Below are positions 8,440-15,238 of a stretch of DNA of 64,000 nt, one piece after another. Made by a program: the position numbers and the translations under genes. The DNA is taken from assembly GCA_030431475.1 (NCBI GenBank), contig JAUIJD010000020.1:1-64000 (forward strand), read 5' to 3'. The notes under the pieces are model-generated. The model had not been told where the DNA came from and ran no database searches. It saw nothing but the letters and a program-made list of their open reading frames with translations. This DNA comes from Verrucomicrobiia bacterium (GTDB lineage Bacteria; Verrucomicrobiota; Verrucomicrobiia; Verrucomicrobiales; Akkermansiaceae). Position 1 is the stretch's first letter. Each line of letters starts with the position of its first letter.

Positions 8440-8681
8440 CGGAACGAGGACACCGGGATATCGAACCAGACCGAGCAGAAGGCCAAGGCCTGGGGGTCGA
8501 GGGAACGGATGTCTGTCACGATCCTGGCCAGTCTTGGTTTTCCATAGTAGGCCACCAACTCCTGCCAGTCCGACCAATCCCCATACTCAAGTACTCGTTT
8601 CGCCAACCAGACCGCATGACGCTCGGGATCCATGGCCTCCCTGCGAATGTCCCAGAACAGGTGAGTCGAGAGGGCGTTCAT
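8403..8681 (-). CDS. DUF6922-type partner of the AbiEii toxin
   Basis: A 92-residue protein starting at the ATG at 8681 (MNALSTHLFWDI). It has the small-domain pattern LFWD...HAVWLAKRVLEYGDW, then WQELVAYYGKPRLARI and a RSLDPQALAFCSVWF end, which I recognise as the DUF6922 layout found immediately before AbiEii-type nucleotidyltransferases. It probably acts as antitoxin or regulator of the pair. The family assignment is from memory of the pattern, not a search. Confidence 0.75.
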   Translation of the reverse strand: MNALSTHLFWDIRREAMDPERHAVWLAKRVLEYGDWSDWQELVAYYGKPRLARIVTDIRSLDPQALAFCSVWFDIPVSSFRCSTNPPFRQPS

Positions 8682-8694
8682 GGGGTTGGTGAAG

Positions 8695-8800
8695 TTTCGA
8701 ACCCGTTTCGATTGCGGATTGCGGATTGCGGATTGCGGAGAATCGGTGTTTCGGTGGCCGGTGGTTCGGAGCTTCGGGGGGAAGGTCGGAAGGTCAGAAC
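8695..8800. repeat. Micro-repeat leader with four GATTGCG units
   Basis: Upstream of the DUF6922-type gene: GTTTCGAACCCGTTTCG, then four perfect tandem GATTGCG units (8710-8737), then GAGAATCGGTGTTTCGGTGG as in the long repeats. It looks like a shortened or rearranged relative of copies A-C. Confidence 0.85.
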
Positions 8801-8889
8801 TGCCTGAGCGACCGGCCACTCGGGACTTTGAGATGTTCCGACTCTTCGACCAGTTGCCGGAGGGCGGAAGCCGGGGTTTCGGGCGAACC

Positions 8890-9053
8890 GGAGTGGCTCC
8901 TTTCGAGGGGCCATGAGCCGGGAGTGTGGCTTTCAGCCGCACCGGACCCAAACCATTGGATTGATCGGACGGGTGCTGCGGGCGGGACGGAACTACTGTG
9001 GACGACGGGGACGTCGTCCGCCCAGCTCATGGCGCTTTGAAAAGCGCCACTCC
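8890..9053. repeat. BIME-like inverted hairpin pair, GGAGTGGC type
   Basis: Starts GGAGTGGCTCCTTTCGAGG and ends AAAGCGCCACTCC, so the outer GGAGTGGC/GCCACTCC sequences pair. Each end forms its own hairpin (GGCTCC-TTTCGA-GGGGCC and GGCGCTT-TGA-AAAGCGCC). ATGAGC near the 5' end pairs with GCTCAT near the 3' end. Two inner hairpins follow: GTGTGGC-TTTCA-GCCGCAC and GGACGACG-GGGA-CGTCGTCC. It lies between the accessory block and cysN. Confidence 0.85.
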
Positions 9054-9065
9054 GTGTCGCCCGCC

Positions 9066-9126
9066 TTCCAGCTTTTCCCTGTCCGTCATAGCTTCAGCGA
9101 CGACGGAAGCCTTTCAGCTTTTACCC
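9066..9126. repeat. Inverted fragment of the long repeat
   Basis: Reverse-orientation copy of the opening part of copies A/B (CTTTTCCCTGTCCGTCATAG, GCTTCAGCGACGACGGAAGC, TTTCAGCTTTTA), ending at the cysN stop codon. Confidence 0.8.
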
Positions 9127-10371
9127 CTAAACGATCATCCCCGCGGCGACGGTTTCGTTGGTGCCGGGGTCGATGAGGATGAAGGAGCCGGTCTGGCGGT
9201 TGCGGCGGTAGCTGTCGTGGATGACGGGGCTCGCGGTGCGCAGGGTGATGCGGCCGATGTCGTTCATCGCGAAGCCGTCGATGCCCTCGATCTTGTGCAG
9301 GGTGTTGATGTCGACGTGATACTTCACCTCGCGCACGACCGCCTGCATCTCGCGGGTGGTCTGGCGGAGCACCAGCTTGGCGCGGTGCTGCATCGGCTTG
9401 TTCGAGAACCAGCAGATCATCGCCTCGAGATCCTGGGCGACCTCCGGCGGGTTGTTCTTCTTCACGATCATGTCACCGCGCGAGATGTCGATCTCGTCCT
9501 GCAGCGTGAGCGTGATGCTCTGCGGCGCGAAGGCCTCCTCGACCGGGCCCTCGGCGGTGTGGACCTCCTTGATCTTCGACTGGAAGCCGGAGGGCATGAC
9601 CATGACCTCGTCGCCCGGCTTGAAGACGCCGCCGGCCACGCGTCCGGCGTAACCGCGGAAGTCGTGCCATTCGTCGCTCTGCGGACGGATCACCCACTGG
9701 ACCGGGAAGCGGGCGTCGACGTGGTTTTCCTCGCCGCCGACATAGACGTTCTCGAGGTGGTAGAGCAGCGACGGCCCCTGATACCATTCCATGTTGGCCG
9801 AGGGCTCGACGACGTTGTCGCCGTTGAGGGCGGAAATCGGGATGGGAGTGATTTCGACGATGTTGTCGAGGCGCGAGGCGAAGTCCTGGTAGTCCTTGAC
9901 GATCTGGTCGTAGGTCTCCTGCGAGTAGTCGACGAGGTCCATCTTGTTGATGCAGACGACGACGTGCTGGATGCGCAGCAGGTTGGCGATGAAGCTGTGG
10001 CGCTTGGTCTGCTCGATGACGCCCTTGCGGGCGTCGACCAGGATGATGGCGAGGTTGGCGGTCGAGGCGCCGGTCACCATGTTGCGGGTGTACTGGATGT
10101 GCCCCGGGGTGTCGGCGATGATGAACTTCCGCTTCGGGGTGGCGAAGTAGCGGTAGGCGACGTCGATCGTGATGCCCTGCTCGCGCTCGGCCTTGAGGCC
10201 GTCGGTCAGCAGCGCGAGGTTGACGTGCTCGTCGCCGCGGCGCTTCGAGCTGGCCTCGACGGCCTCGAGCTGGTCCTCGAAGATCGACTTGCAGTCGTAG
10301 AGAAGGCGGCCGATGAGGGTGGATTTGCCGTCGTCGACACTTCCTGCCGTTGTGAATCTGAGTAGGTCCAT
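9127..10371 (-). CDS. cysN: Sulfate adenylyltransferase, GTPase subunit
   Basis: The GTP-hydrolysing subunit of ATP sulfurylase, which with CysD makes adenosine 5'-phosphosulfate. The 414-residue sequence has an EF-Tu-like GTPase domain: GSVDDGKST at residues 10-18, the switch region EREQGITIDVAYR, DTPGH, and NKMD. Beta-barrel domains follow (DFRGYAGRVAGGVFKPGDEV; FILIDPGTNETVAAGMI at the end). No CysC domain is fused at the C-terminus; cysC is separate at 12386. It is separated from cysD by a degraded four-helix-bundle gene, whereas these two genes are usually adjacent. Confidence 0.97.
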   Translation of the reverse strand: MDLLRFTTAGSVDDGKSTLIGRLLYDCKSIFEDQLEAVEASSKRRGDEHVNLALLTDGLKAEREQGITIDVAYRYFATPKRKFIIADTPGHIQYTRNMVTGASTANLAIILVDARKGVIEQTKRHSFIANLLRIQHVVVCINKMDLVDYSQETYDQIVKDYQDFASRLDNIVEITPIPISALNGDNVVEPSANMEWYQGPSLLYHLENVYVGGEENHVDARFPVQWVIRPQSDEWHDFRGYAGRVAGGVFKPGDEVMVMPSGFQSKIKEVHTAEGPVEEAFAPQSITLTLQDEIDISRGDMIVKKNNPPEVAQDLEAMICWFSNKPMQHRAKLVLRQTTREMQAVVREVKYHVDINTLHKIEGIDGFAMNDIGRITLRTASPVIHDSYRRNRQTGSFILIDPGTNETVAAGMIV

Positions 10372-10404
10372 GAAAAGTTCGGTGGCTGGCTGGGGAAAAG
10401 GACT

Positions 10405-10445
10405 GTGTTTCGGTGTTTCGGAAGCCGGTGTTTCGGTCTTTGGTG
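10405..10445. repeat. GTTTCGGT micro-repeat, left flank of the four-helix-bundle gene
   Basis: Tandem units TGTTTCGGTGTTTCGG, then CCGGTGTTTCGG, immediately 3' (minus-strand sense) of the broken gene. Inverted units CCGAAACACCGAA and ACCGAAACAC occur at 10856-10887 on the other side. Confidence 0.8.
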
Positions 10446-10452
10446 CGAACCG

Positions 10453-10828
10453 TCAGAAACAGAAGGCTTTGTGATTATTCATTATGCTTCCGAGTTGGCG
10501 GCCGATCTTCTCTGCGCGTTCGACGAATCGATTGGCGGCTTCGGAGCCCAGGTAGCCGCAGGCACAGGCGGAGTCGATCCAGTGCAGGCTTTCCTGCAAC
10601 TCTCCGTCCGCGTCAGTAAGCTTGGAAAGGAAGTGTGCGGGATAAGCGACGCTTTGCCCAGGCTTCGGCGACACAGGCTCCCACCGAGCGTGACGATCGT
10701 CGGATCTGGTCGGTGAGGGAGTAGGCCTCGTCGCGGGGCCAGGCTTTCGTGGCCAGGAAGATATCCTGCTGCAGCGAAAAGCATCCCTGATACACCTCCA
10801 ACTCCCGCCACGAACTGACCATTCCCAT
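10453..10828 (-). pseudogene. Four-helix-bundle (S23/IVP-like) protein, frameshifted
   Basis: The first part reads WRELEVYQGCFSLQQDIF ... LTDQIRRSSRSVGACVAEAW, the classic start of the 23S-rRNA-intervening-sequence/four-helix-bundle family. The reading then leaves frame after KRR. Shifting by one base at about 10645 restores YPAHFLSKLTDADGEL ... GYLGSEAANRFVERAEKIG to the stop at 10453. A single extra A in the plus-strand run ATAAGCG explains it. The gene sits between cysD and cysN and is flanked by inverted GTTTCGGT micro-repeats. A sequencing error is possible. Confidence 0.85.
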
Positions 10829-10852
10829 CGTTCAACAGGCTTGGGCTTTCTC

Positions 10853-10890
10853 AACCGAAACACCGAACTCCTAAAAACCGAAACACAGAG
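10853..10890. repeat. GTTTCGGT micro-repeat, right flank (inverted)
   Basis: Units ACCGAAACACCGAA and ACCGAAACACAG lie between the broken four-helix-bundle gene and the 3' end of cysD. They are the inverse of the units at 10405-10445. Confidence 0.75.
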
Positions 10891-10898
10891 CGTAGCGA

Positions 10899-11804
10899 TC
10901 AAAAGTAACCTTCTTTCTTCCGATCTTCCATCGAGGTTTCGGAGCGCTTGTCGTCGGCGCGGTTGCCGCGCTCGGTCTGGCGGGCGGCGGCGACTTCCTC
11001 GATGATCTTCTCCATGGTGTCGGCATCGGACTCGACGGCGCCGGTGATGGTCGCGTCGCCCATGGTGCGGAATCGGATCCTGCGGTTGACGACCTCCTCG
11101 CCCTCGCGCGGCTGGACGAACTCGCTGACCGCGAGGATGGTGCCGTTGCGGACGATGGTGTCGCGCTCGTGGGCGTAGTAGAGGCTGGGGAGGACGATGC
11201 CCTCGCGCTTCATGTACATCCAGATGTCCATTTCGGTGAAGTTGGACAGCGGAAAGACGCGGAAGTGCTCACCTGGGTGCATCCGGCCGTTGAAGAGATT
11301 CCACAACTCGGGGCGCTGGTTCTTCGGGTCCCATTGCCCGAAGTCGTCGCGGTGAGAGAAGAAGCGCTCCTTGGCGCGGGCCTTCTCCTCGTCGCGTCGG
11401 CCGCCGCCGAGGACGGCGTCGAACTGCTGCTCTTCGATGGTGTCGAGCAGGGTGGTCGTCTGAAGCCGGTTGCGCGAGGCGTCGGGGCCCTTCTCCTCGG
11501 CCACGCGGCCCTTGTCGATGGAGTCCTGGACCGAGCCGACGACCAGGCGGGCGCCGATCTTTTCCGCGAACTCATCGCGGTACTGGATGGTCTCCGGGAA
11601 ATTGTGGCCCGTGTCGACGTGGACCAGCGGGAAAGGAAGGCGCGCCGGGTGGAACGCCTTGCGGGCGAGCCAGGCCATCACGATCGAGTCCTTGCCCGCC
11701 GAGAACAACAGCCCGGGGTTCTGGAACTGGGCCGCGGTTTCGCGGAGGATGAAAATCGCCTCGGCTTCGAGCTGGTCGAGGTGGGAGAGCTTGTAGTTGG
11801 GCAT
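10899..11804 (-). CDS. cysD: Sulfate adenylyltransferase, catalytic subunit
   Basis: A 301-residue PP-loop enzyme of the PAPS-reductase-like superfamily that adenylylates sulfate. Visible features are LFSAGKDSIVMAWLA (PP-loop), HVDTGHNFPETIQYRDEF, AVLGGGRRDEEKARAKER, FPLSNFTEMDIWMYM and the C-terminal RFRTMGDATITGAVES characteristic of CysD. It is the second sulfate-activation gene in the order cysC, cysD, cysN. TTTCAGC micro-repeats occupy the 45 nt directly upstream of its ATG. Confidence 0.97.
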   Translation of the reverse strand: MPNYKLSHLDQLEAEAIFILRETAAQFQNPGLLFSAGKDSIVMAWLARKAFHPARLPFPLVHVDTGHNFPETIQYRDEFAEKIGARLVVGSVQDSIDKGRVAEEKGPDASRNRLQTTTLLDTIEEQQFDAVLGGGRRDEEKARAKERFFSHRDDFGQWDPKNQRPELWNLFNGRMHPGEHFRVFPLSNFTEMDIWMYMKREGIVLPSLYYAHERDTIVRNGTILAVSEFVQPREGEEVVNRRIRFRTMGDATITGAVESDADTMEKIIEEVAAARQTERGNRADDKRSETSMEDRKKEGYF

Positions 11805-12115
11805 CTTCGGAAAGGCTGAAACGCTGAAAATCTAAAATGCTGAAATGGAGAGGCGGCTGCGCCGCGGTCGGAAGGTCCAGCCGTCGCTCGATGAGCTATG
11901 GCTGGCAAGCGGAGGTCCAGTCGGCGCTTTACGAGCTATGGCTGGGAAGCGGAGTGGTTTGGCTTGAGGCTTTGAAGCGGCTTTGCCGCCCGGCGCGGGT
12001 CGCTGCTTCTTGGCGGGCTTGTCCGCCGTAGCCCGAAGGGCGGAGGCGGAAGAAGAGGGGCGATCCGCCGGGCAGGCAAGAATTAATTGGTAAGTTGCCT
12101 TTTTTAGTAAGGATT
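11805..12115. repeat. cysD leader: micro-repeats and GC-rich spacer
   Basis: Contains GGCTGAAACGCTGAAAATC and TGCTGAAATG units (11816-11848), then two direct copies of a GAGCTATGGCTGG..AAGCGGAG segment near 11890 and 11930. An AT-richer stretch near 12078-12112 (AATTAATTGG ... TTTTTTAGTAAGG) is the only place resembling a promoter or terminator. No gene is seen. Confidence 0.6.
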
Positions 12116-12210
12116 GGAGTGGCTTCTTTCGAGGAGCCATGAGCGGGGTGGACGGCTTTCAGCCGTCTCGGGACTTATCGGGCGACCGAAAGGTCGCCGG
12201 GCCAGCTCAT
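12116..12210. repeat. BIME-like element, GGAGTGGC type, 3' arm lost
   Basis: Opens GGAGTGGCTTCTTTCGAGG and has inner hairpins GACGGC-TTTCA-GCCGTC and GGCGACC-GAAA-GGTCGCC. It reaches CCAGCTCAT, but the closing GCCACTCC arm is absent. It is followed by a complete copy 50 nt on. Confidence 0.75.
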
Positions 12211-12262
12211 CCGCCTTCGCCAGCTACGGCGTGAAAAGTAGCGCTTGGGATGGCGTCACTCT

Positions 12263-12381
12263 GGAGTGGCTCCTTTCGAGGAGCTATGCGCTGGGATGGT
12301 GGCTTTCAGCCGCCGCGGGACTTATCGGGGCGACCGGGAGGTCGCTGGCCCGGCTCATGGCGCTTCGAAAAGCGCCACTCC
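12263..12381. repeat. BIME-like inverted hairpin pair, GGAGTGGC type
   Basis: Complete 119-nt copy: opens GGAGTGGCTCCTTTCGAGG, inner stems GGTGGC-TTTCA-GCCGCC and GCGACC-GGGA-GGTCGC, closes GCGCTTCGAAAAGCGCC then ACTCC. It ends 4 nt before the cysC stop codon. Confidence 0.85.
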
Positions 12382-12385
12382 GCTC

Positions 12386-12970
12386 CTACACCGTGAGGCG
12401 CTTGGTGCGGAGGTATTCGAGGATCTCGAAGGTGGCGTCCTGGACGCTGAGGGTTTCGGTGTCGATGACGAGATTCGGCTCCTGCGGTTCCTCGAAGGCG
12501 CTGTCGAGGCCGGTGAAGTTCTTGATCTCGCCGGCGGCCGCCTTGGCGTAGAGACCCTTCGGATCGCGCGCCTCGCAGGTGGCGTAGTCGGCCTTGACGT
12601 AGATCTCGTGGAAGTCATCGCCGAGGATGCCGCGCGCGAGGTCACGAAAGGCGCCTCGCGGCGTGATCAGCGAGCACAGCACGATGACGCCGTTGGACGC
12701 CAGCACCTTGCCGAGCTCGGCCGTGCGGCGGATGTTCTCAAGGCGGTCATCGTCGCTGAAGCCGAGGTTGCTGTTGAGGCCGGTGCGCAGGTTGTCGCCA
12801 TCGAGCCGGACCACAAAACGCCCCTTGTCGTGTAGGACATGCTCCAGGGCATTGGCAATGGTCGACTTGCCCGAACCGGAAAGGCCGCAGAACCAAAGCA
12901 CCCCACCCTTCTGCCCGAGGAGGGTTTCCTTGTGGTGTCGAGGCAGGGTTTCGCTGGGATGGATGTGCAT
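12386..12970 (-). CDS. cysC: Adenylylsulfate kinase
   Basis: A 194-residue kinase phosphorylating adenylylsulfate to PAPS, the donor for sulfotransferases. It has GLSGSGKSTIANALE (P-loop, about residues 30-44), RLDGDNLRTGLN, LGFSDDDRLENIRR, SLITPRGAFRD and DPKGLYAKAAAGEIKNFTG, all canonical. Its presence beside cysD/cysN inside a polysaccharide locus, with no sulfite-reduction genes in view, argues for polymer sulfation rather than cysteine synthesis; this is inference. Confidence 0.97.
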   Translation of the reverse strand: MHIHPSETLPRHHKETLLGQKGGVLWFCGLSGSGKSTIANALEHVLHDKGRFVVRLDGDNLRTGLNSNLGFSDDDRLENIRRTAELGKVLASNGVIVLCSLITPRGAFRDLARGILGDDFHEIYVKADYATCEARDPKGLYAKAAAGEIKNFTGLDSAFEEPQEPNLVIDTETLSVQDATFEILEYLRTKRLTV

Positions 12971-12981
12971 GGGAAAAGTTT

Positions 12982-13077
12982 AAACGTCGGAAGGTCGAAA
13001 GTCGAAAGTCTGTATTGCCAATCGCACCCGTGGTTTCGGGCCCTTCAGACGTTCGGACCTGCGACTTTCGACGGGCC
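12982..13077. repeat. GTCGAAA micro-repeat inverted pair
   Basis: Fills the gap between the cysC ATG and the stop codon of the glycosyltransferase. Tandem GTCGAAAGTCGAAAGTC (12994-13010) faces CGACTTTCGAC (13062-13072), so GTCGAAAGTCG and CGACTTTCGAC can pair. CGTCGGAAGGTC and CAGACGTTCGGACC extend the symmetry. Confidence 0.75.
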
Positions 13078-13079
13078 GT

Positions 13080-13841
13080 CTACCGGCCCTTGGCGTGGTC
13101 GAGGAGGGAGTAGAAGAGGAAGAGGGAGTTGTGGACGACGTAGCGCTTGAAGAGCCGACGAGGTTCGGCGGCGAGGCGATAAGCCCACTCGAGGCCACGC
13201 TTCTGGAGAAAGGCGGGCGCTTGGGACACTTCACCGGCGTGAAAGGCAAAGGCGGCACCGATGCCGAAGTAAACGCCGGGGGGCAGCCGGTGCTTGTGCC
13301 GGGCGATCCAGTGTTCCTGCTTGGGGCAGCCGAGGCCGACCCAGATCAAGTTGGCGCCGGACTCGCGGATCTTCCGGCAGATGCGGTCGAACTCGTCTTC
13401 CGGCCACTCGCCGAAGGGCGGCGAGTAGCGATCGGCGATCTCGGCACCGGGAAACTCCTCGCGGAAACGCGTGGTGAGCTTGTCGAGGGTGTCGGGTTTG
13501 CCACCGAGCAGGAAGTGCCGGAAACCGGAACGTCCGTCGGTGGCGCGGATGGTTTCGAGCATCAGGGTCGGACCATAAACGCGATCGCTGAGGCGCTCCT
13601 CTTCGGGCAGCGCGAGGTTGATCGACCAGACGAGCGGCATGCCGTCGGGCACGATCAGGTCGAAGGCGGCCATGCTCCGGCCGAACTCGTCATCGTGGCG
13701 GGCCAGTGCGGCGACGTGGGTGTTGGCGGCCTCGACCGCGTGGGCGCGATCCGCGGCCACGGCCCGCTCGAGGATCCACTCGACCGCCCCGGCGTAATCG
13801 GTCCGGGCCAGCGGCAGGCCGATGACGGTGTGGGTGTGCAT
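13080..13841 (-). CDS. WecG/TagA/CpsF-family glycosyltransferase
   Basis: A 253-residue GT26-family enzyme that adds the second sugar (often ManNAcA or ManNAc) to an undecaprenyl-linked acceptor. Visible are VEAANTHVAALARHD, FDLIVPDGMPLVW, RVYGPTLMLE, FLLGGKPDTLDKL, WVGLGCPKQEHWI and the C-terminal GLEWAYRLAAEPRRLFKRY. The ATG at 13841 was chosen because the longer frame upstream is a BIME-like element. Together with wecB and the UDP-sugar dehydrogenase it suggests an N-acetylmannosaminuronate-like residue in the repeat unit. Confidence 0.93.
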   Translation of the reverse strand: MHTHTVIGLPLARTDYAGAVEWILERAVAADRAHAVEAANTHVAALARHDDEFGRSMAAFDLIVPDGMPLVWSINLALPEEERLSDRVYGPTLMLETIRATDGRSGFRHFLLGGKPDTLDKLTTRFREEFPGAEIADRYSPPFGEWPEDEFDRICRKIRESGANLIWVGLGCPKQEHWIARHKHRLPPGVYFGIGAAFAFHAGEVSQAPAFLQKRGLEWAYRLAAEPRRLFKRYVVHNSLFLFYSLLDHAKGR

Positions 13842-13842
13842 G

Positions 13843-13974
13843 GGAGTGGCTTCTTTCGAGGAGCCATGAGCCGGGGTGGTGGCTTTCAGCCGCCGCGAGC
13901 CCACGGTCAAACCCCGTGAAGGCGCGACCGGGAGGTCGCAGGCCCAGCTCATGGCGCCTGGAAGGCGCCACTCC
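13843..13974. repeat. BIME-like inverted hairpin pair filling an intercistronic gap
   Basis: 132-nt GGAGTGGC-type element: opens GGAGTGGCTTCTTTCGAGG, inner stems GGTGGC-TTTCA-GCCGCC and GCGACC-GGGA-GGTCGC, closes GGCGCCTGGAAGGCGCC then ACTCC. It begins 2 nt from one gene's ATG, and its last base is the first base (plus strand) of the next gene's stop codon, so it is the entire spacer. Confidence 0.9.
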
Positions 13975-15053
13975 TACCGACAGAACGGCTCGACGGGGCG
14001 AAGGGTGTCCGTGCCCGCGAGCGCGGCGGAGCGAATGACTTCGTCCGGAAAGAGATAAAGCGCGTAGCCGCCGTAGCCGCCGCCGCAGTACTTGCGGGCG
14101 AGCGCGCCGTCGATTTCGGGAAGCGGCTCCATGCCCTCGTCGAGTTGAGTCCGGTGGTAGATCGAAATCCCCTCGGCGAGCCCTTCGAGATCGGACCCGA
14201 TCACGGCCTCGCGGGCGACGGCGCCCGACCGGGCGATGCCGTCGTAGTCGCGCGGGAGGTCGACCACACCGGGGGTGTCGTGCTGCGAGCCGGTCCACAG
14301 GATGGCCATCCGACCGCGCAGGAAGTCGCCGCTCTGCTTGAAGTCGAGGACCGGCTTCTCGCCCGAGCGCCAGACGCAGAGTCCGCCCTCGCGGATGACC
14401 GCGGGATCCTGCCAGCCGACCCCGAGGTCGATCTCGGACTCGACGCCGCAGCGTCCGTTGAGCAGGGCCCAGGCCCCGCTGCCGCCGAGGCCCGACTGCT
14501 TCTCATAGGGCCACTCGCGCAGGGAAACCATCGGCGAAATCGCGCAGTTCACCACGTAGGCACCCTCGCGGGAAAAGCGGGGGACATCGAGCCAGCCGCC
14601 GGCGAAGTCGACCCGCAGCGGCGCCTCGGTCGGCGCCTGGACCCAGCGGACGATGGACGAGGTCGAGACCGGCGCAAAGCGCGGCGGCGTCTTCGGCAGA
14701 ACCACGTAGCGGGCGCCCACCTGCTCACAGAGGTCCCGCTTCAGGGCTTCGTAGTGATCGTCCTCCGTGACGGCCAACACGTCCGGCCGGATGCGGAGGA
14801 AGTGCTCCTTGAAGTCGAGTCCCTCCTCGTGGCTGTCCCCGACCACCACCGAATCGACCACCCGCATGCCCTCGAGCAGGGCCTTCTTGTGCTCGTCGGG
14901 AATCGACGGCTTGCGGCGCTTGTGGATCCACAGCACCTCCGCCGAGGCGAAGGACACCGTCAGGTGGTCCCCCAGCGCCCGCGCCTCCTCGAAGAACTGC
15001 AGGTGCCCCCCGTGGAGGATGTCGTAGCAACCGCTGACGAAGACTTTTTTCAT
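13974..15053 (-). CDS. Cytidylyltransferase-GHMP sugar kinase fusion
   Basis: A 359-residue bifunctional protein. Residues ~1-140 form a TagD/RfaE2-type nucleotidyltransferase (VFVSGCYDILHGGHLQFF with the HxGH motif; later PVSTSSIVRW). Residues ~145-359 form a GHMP kinase-like domain (LRVDFAGGWLDVPRF, GLGGSGAWALLNG as the ATP-binding motif, GGYGGYALYLF as motif 3), resembling heptose-7-phosphate kinase or fucokinase. It probably activates a sugar to a nucleotide sugar in one chain. HldE performs an analogous two-step activation but with a PfkB-type kinase in the opposite order. The start MKKVFVSG at 15053 is preferred over an upstream ATG. It sits next to gmd and fcl. Confidence 0.85.
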   Translation of the reverse strand: MKKVFVSGCYDILHGGHLQFFEEARALGDHLTVSFASAEVLWIHKRRKPSIPDEHKKALLEGMRVVDSVVVGDSHEEGLDFKEHFLRIRPDVLAVTEDDHYEALKRDLCEQVGARYVVLPKTPPRFAPVSTSSIVRWVQAPTEAPLRVDFAGGWLDVPRFSREGAYVVNCAISPMVSLREWPYEKQSGLGGSGAWALLNGRCGVESEIDLGVGWQDPAVIREGGLCVWRSGEKPVLDFKQSGDFLRGRMAILWTGSQHDTPGVVDLPRDYDGIARSGAVAREAVIGSDLEGLAEGISIYHRTQLDEGMEPLPEIDGALARKYCGGGYGGYALYLFPDEVIRSAALAGTDTLRPVEPFCR

Positions 15054-15058
15054 GGAAT

Positions 15059-15229
15059 GGAGCACCGATTATGAAATCGGCACGCCTGTTGGAGATGACC
15101 GCCTACTCTCTGATGGAAAGCTTGGTAGTCTAAGATGAGGCGCTTTCTATGGTCGAACTTGTGGGCTTTCTATCGGCGAGTACGAATGCCGGAGGGGCGA
15201 GGCGGTGCCGATTTCATAATCGGCGCTCC
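15059..15229. repeat. Inverted hairpin pair, CCGATTATGAAATCGG type
   Basis: The left arm GGAGCACCGATTATGAAATC and the right arm GATTTCATAATCGGCGCTCC are inverse copies, each able to fold as CCGATT-ATGA-AATCGG. About 120 nt lie between them. The element fills the gap between the fusion gene's ATG and the gmd stop. A single copy of the same hairpin lies before gluconokinase at 35968. Confidence 0.85.
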
Positions 15230-15238
15230 TTTCAGCTT

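Noticed and set aside
5425-8800. True integron cassette array
   Set aside because: Arrangement is similar, but no integrase gene and no recognisable attC core sites were seen; kept only as an analogy in the findings.
5425-9126. CRISPR array
   Set aside because: Repeats are long, irregular and separated by genes rather than by uniform short spacers; no cas gene is near.
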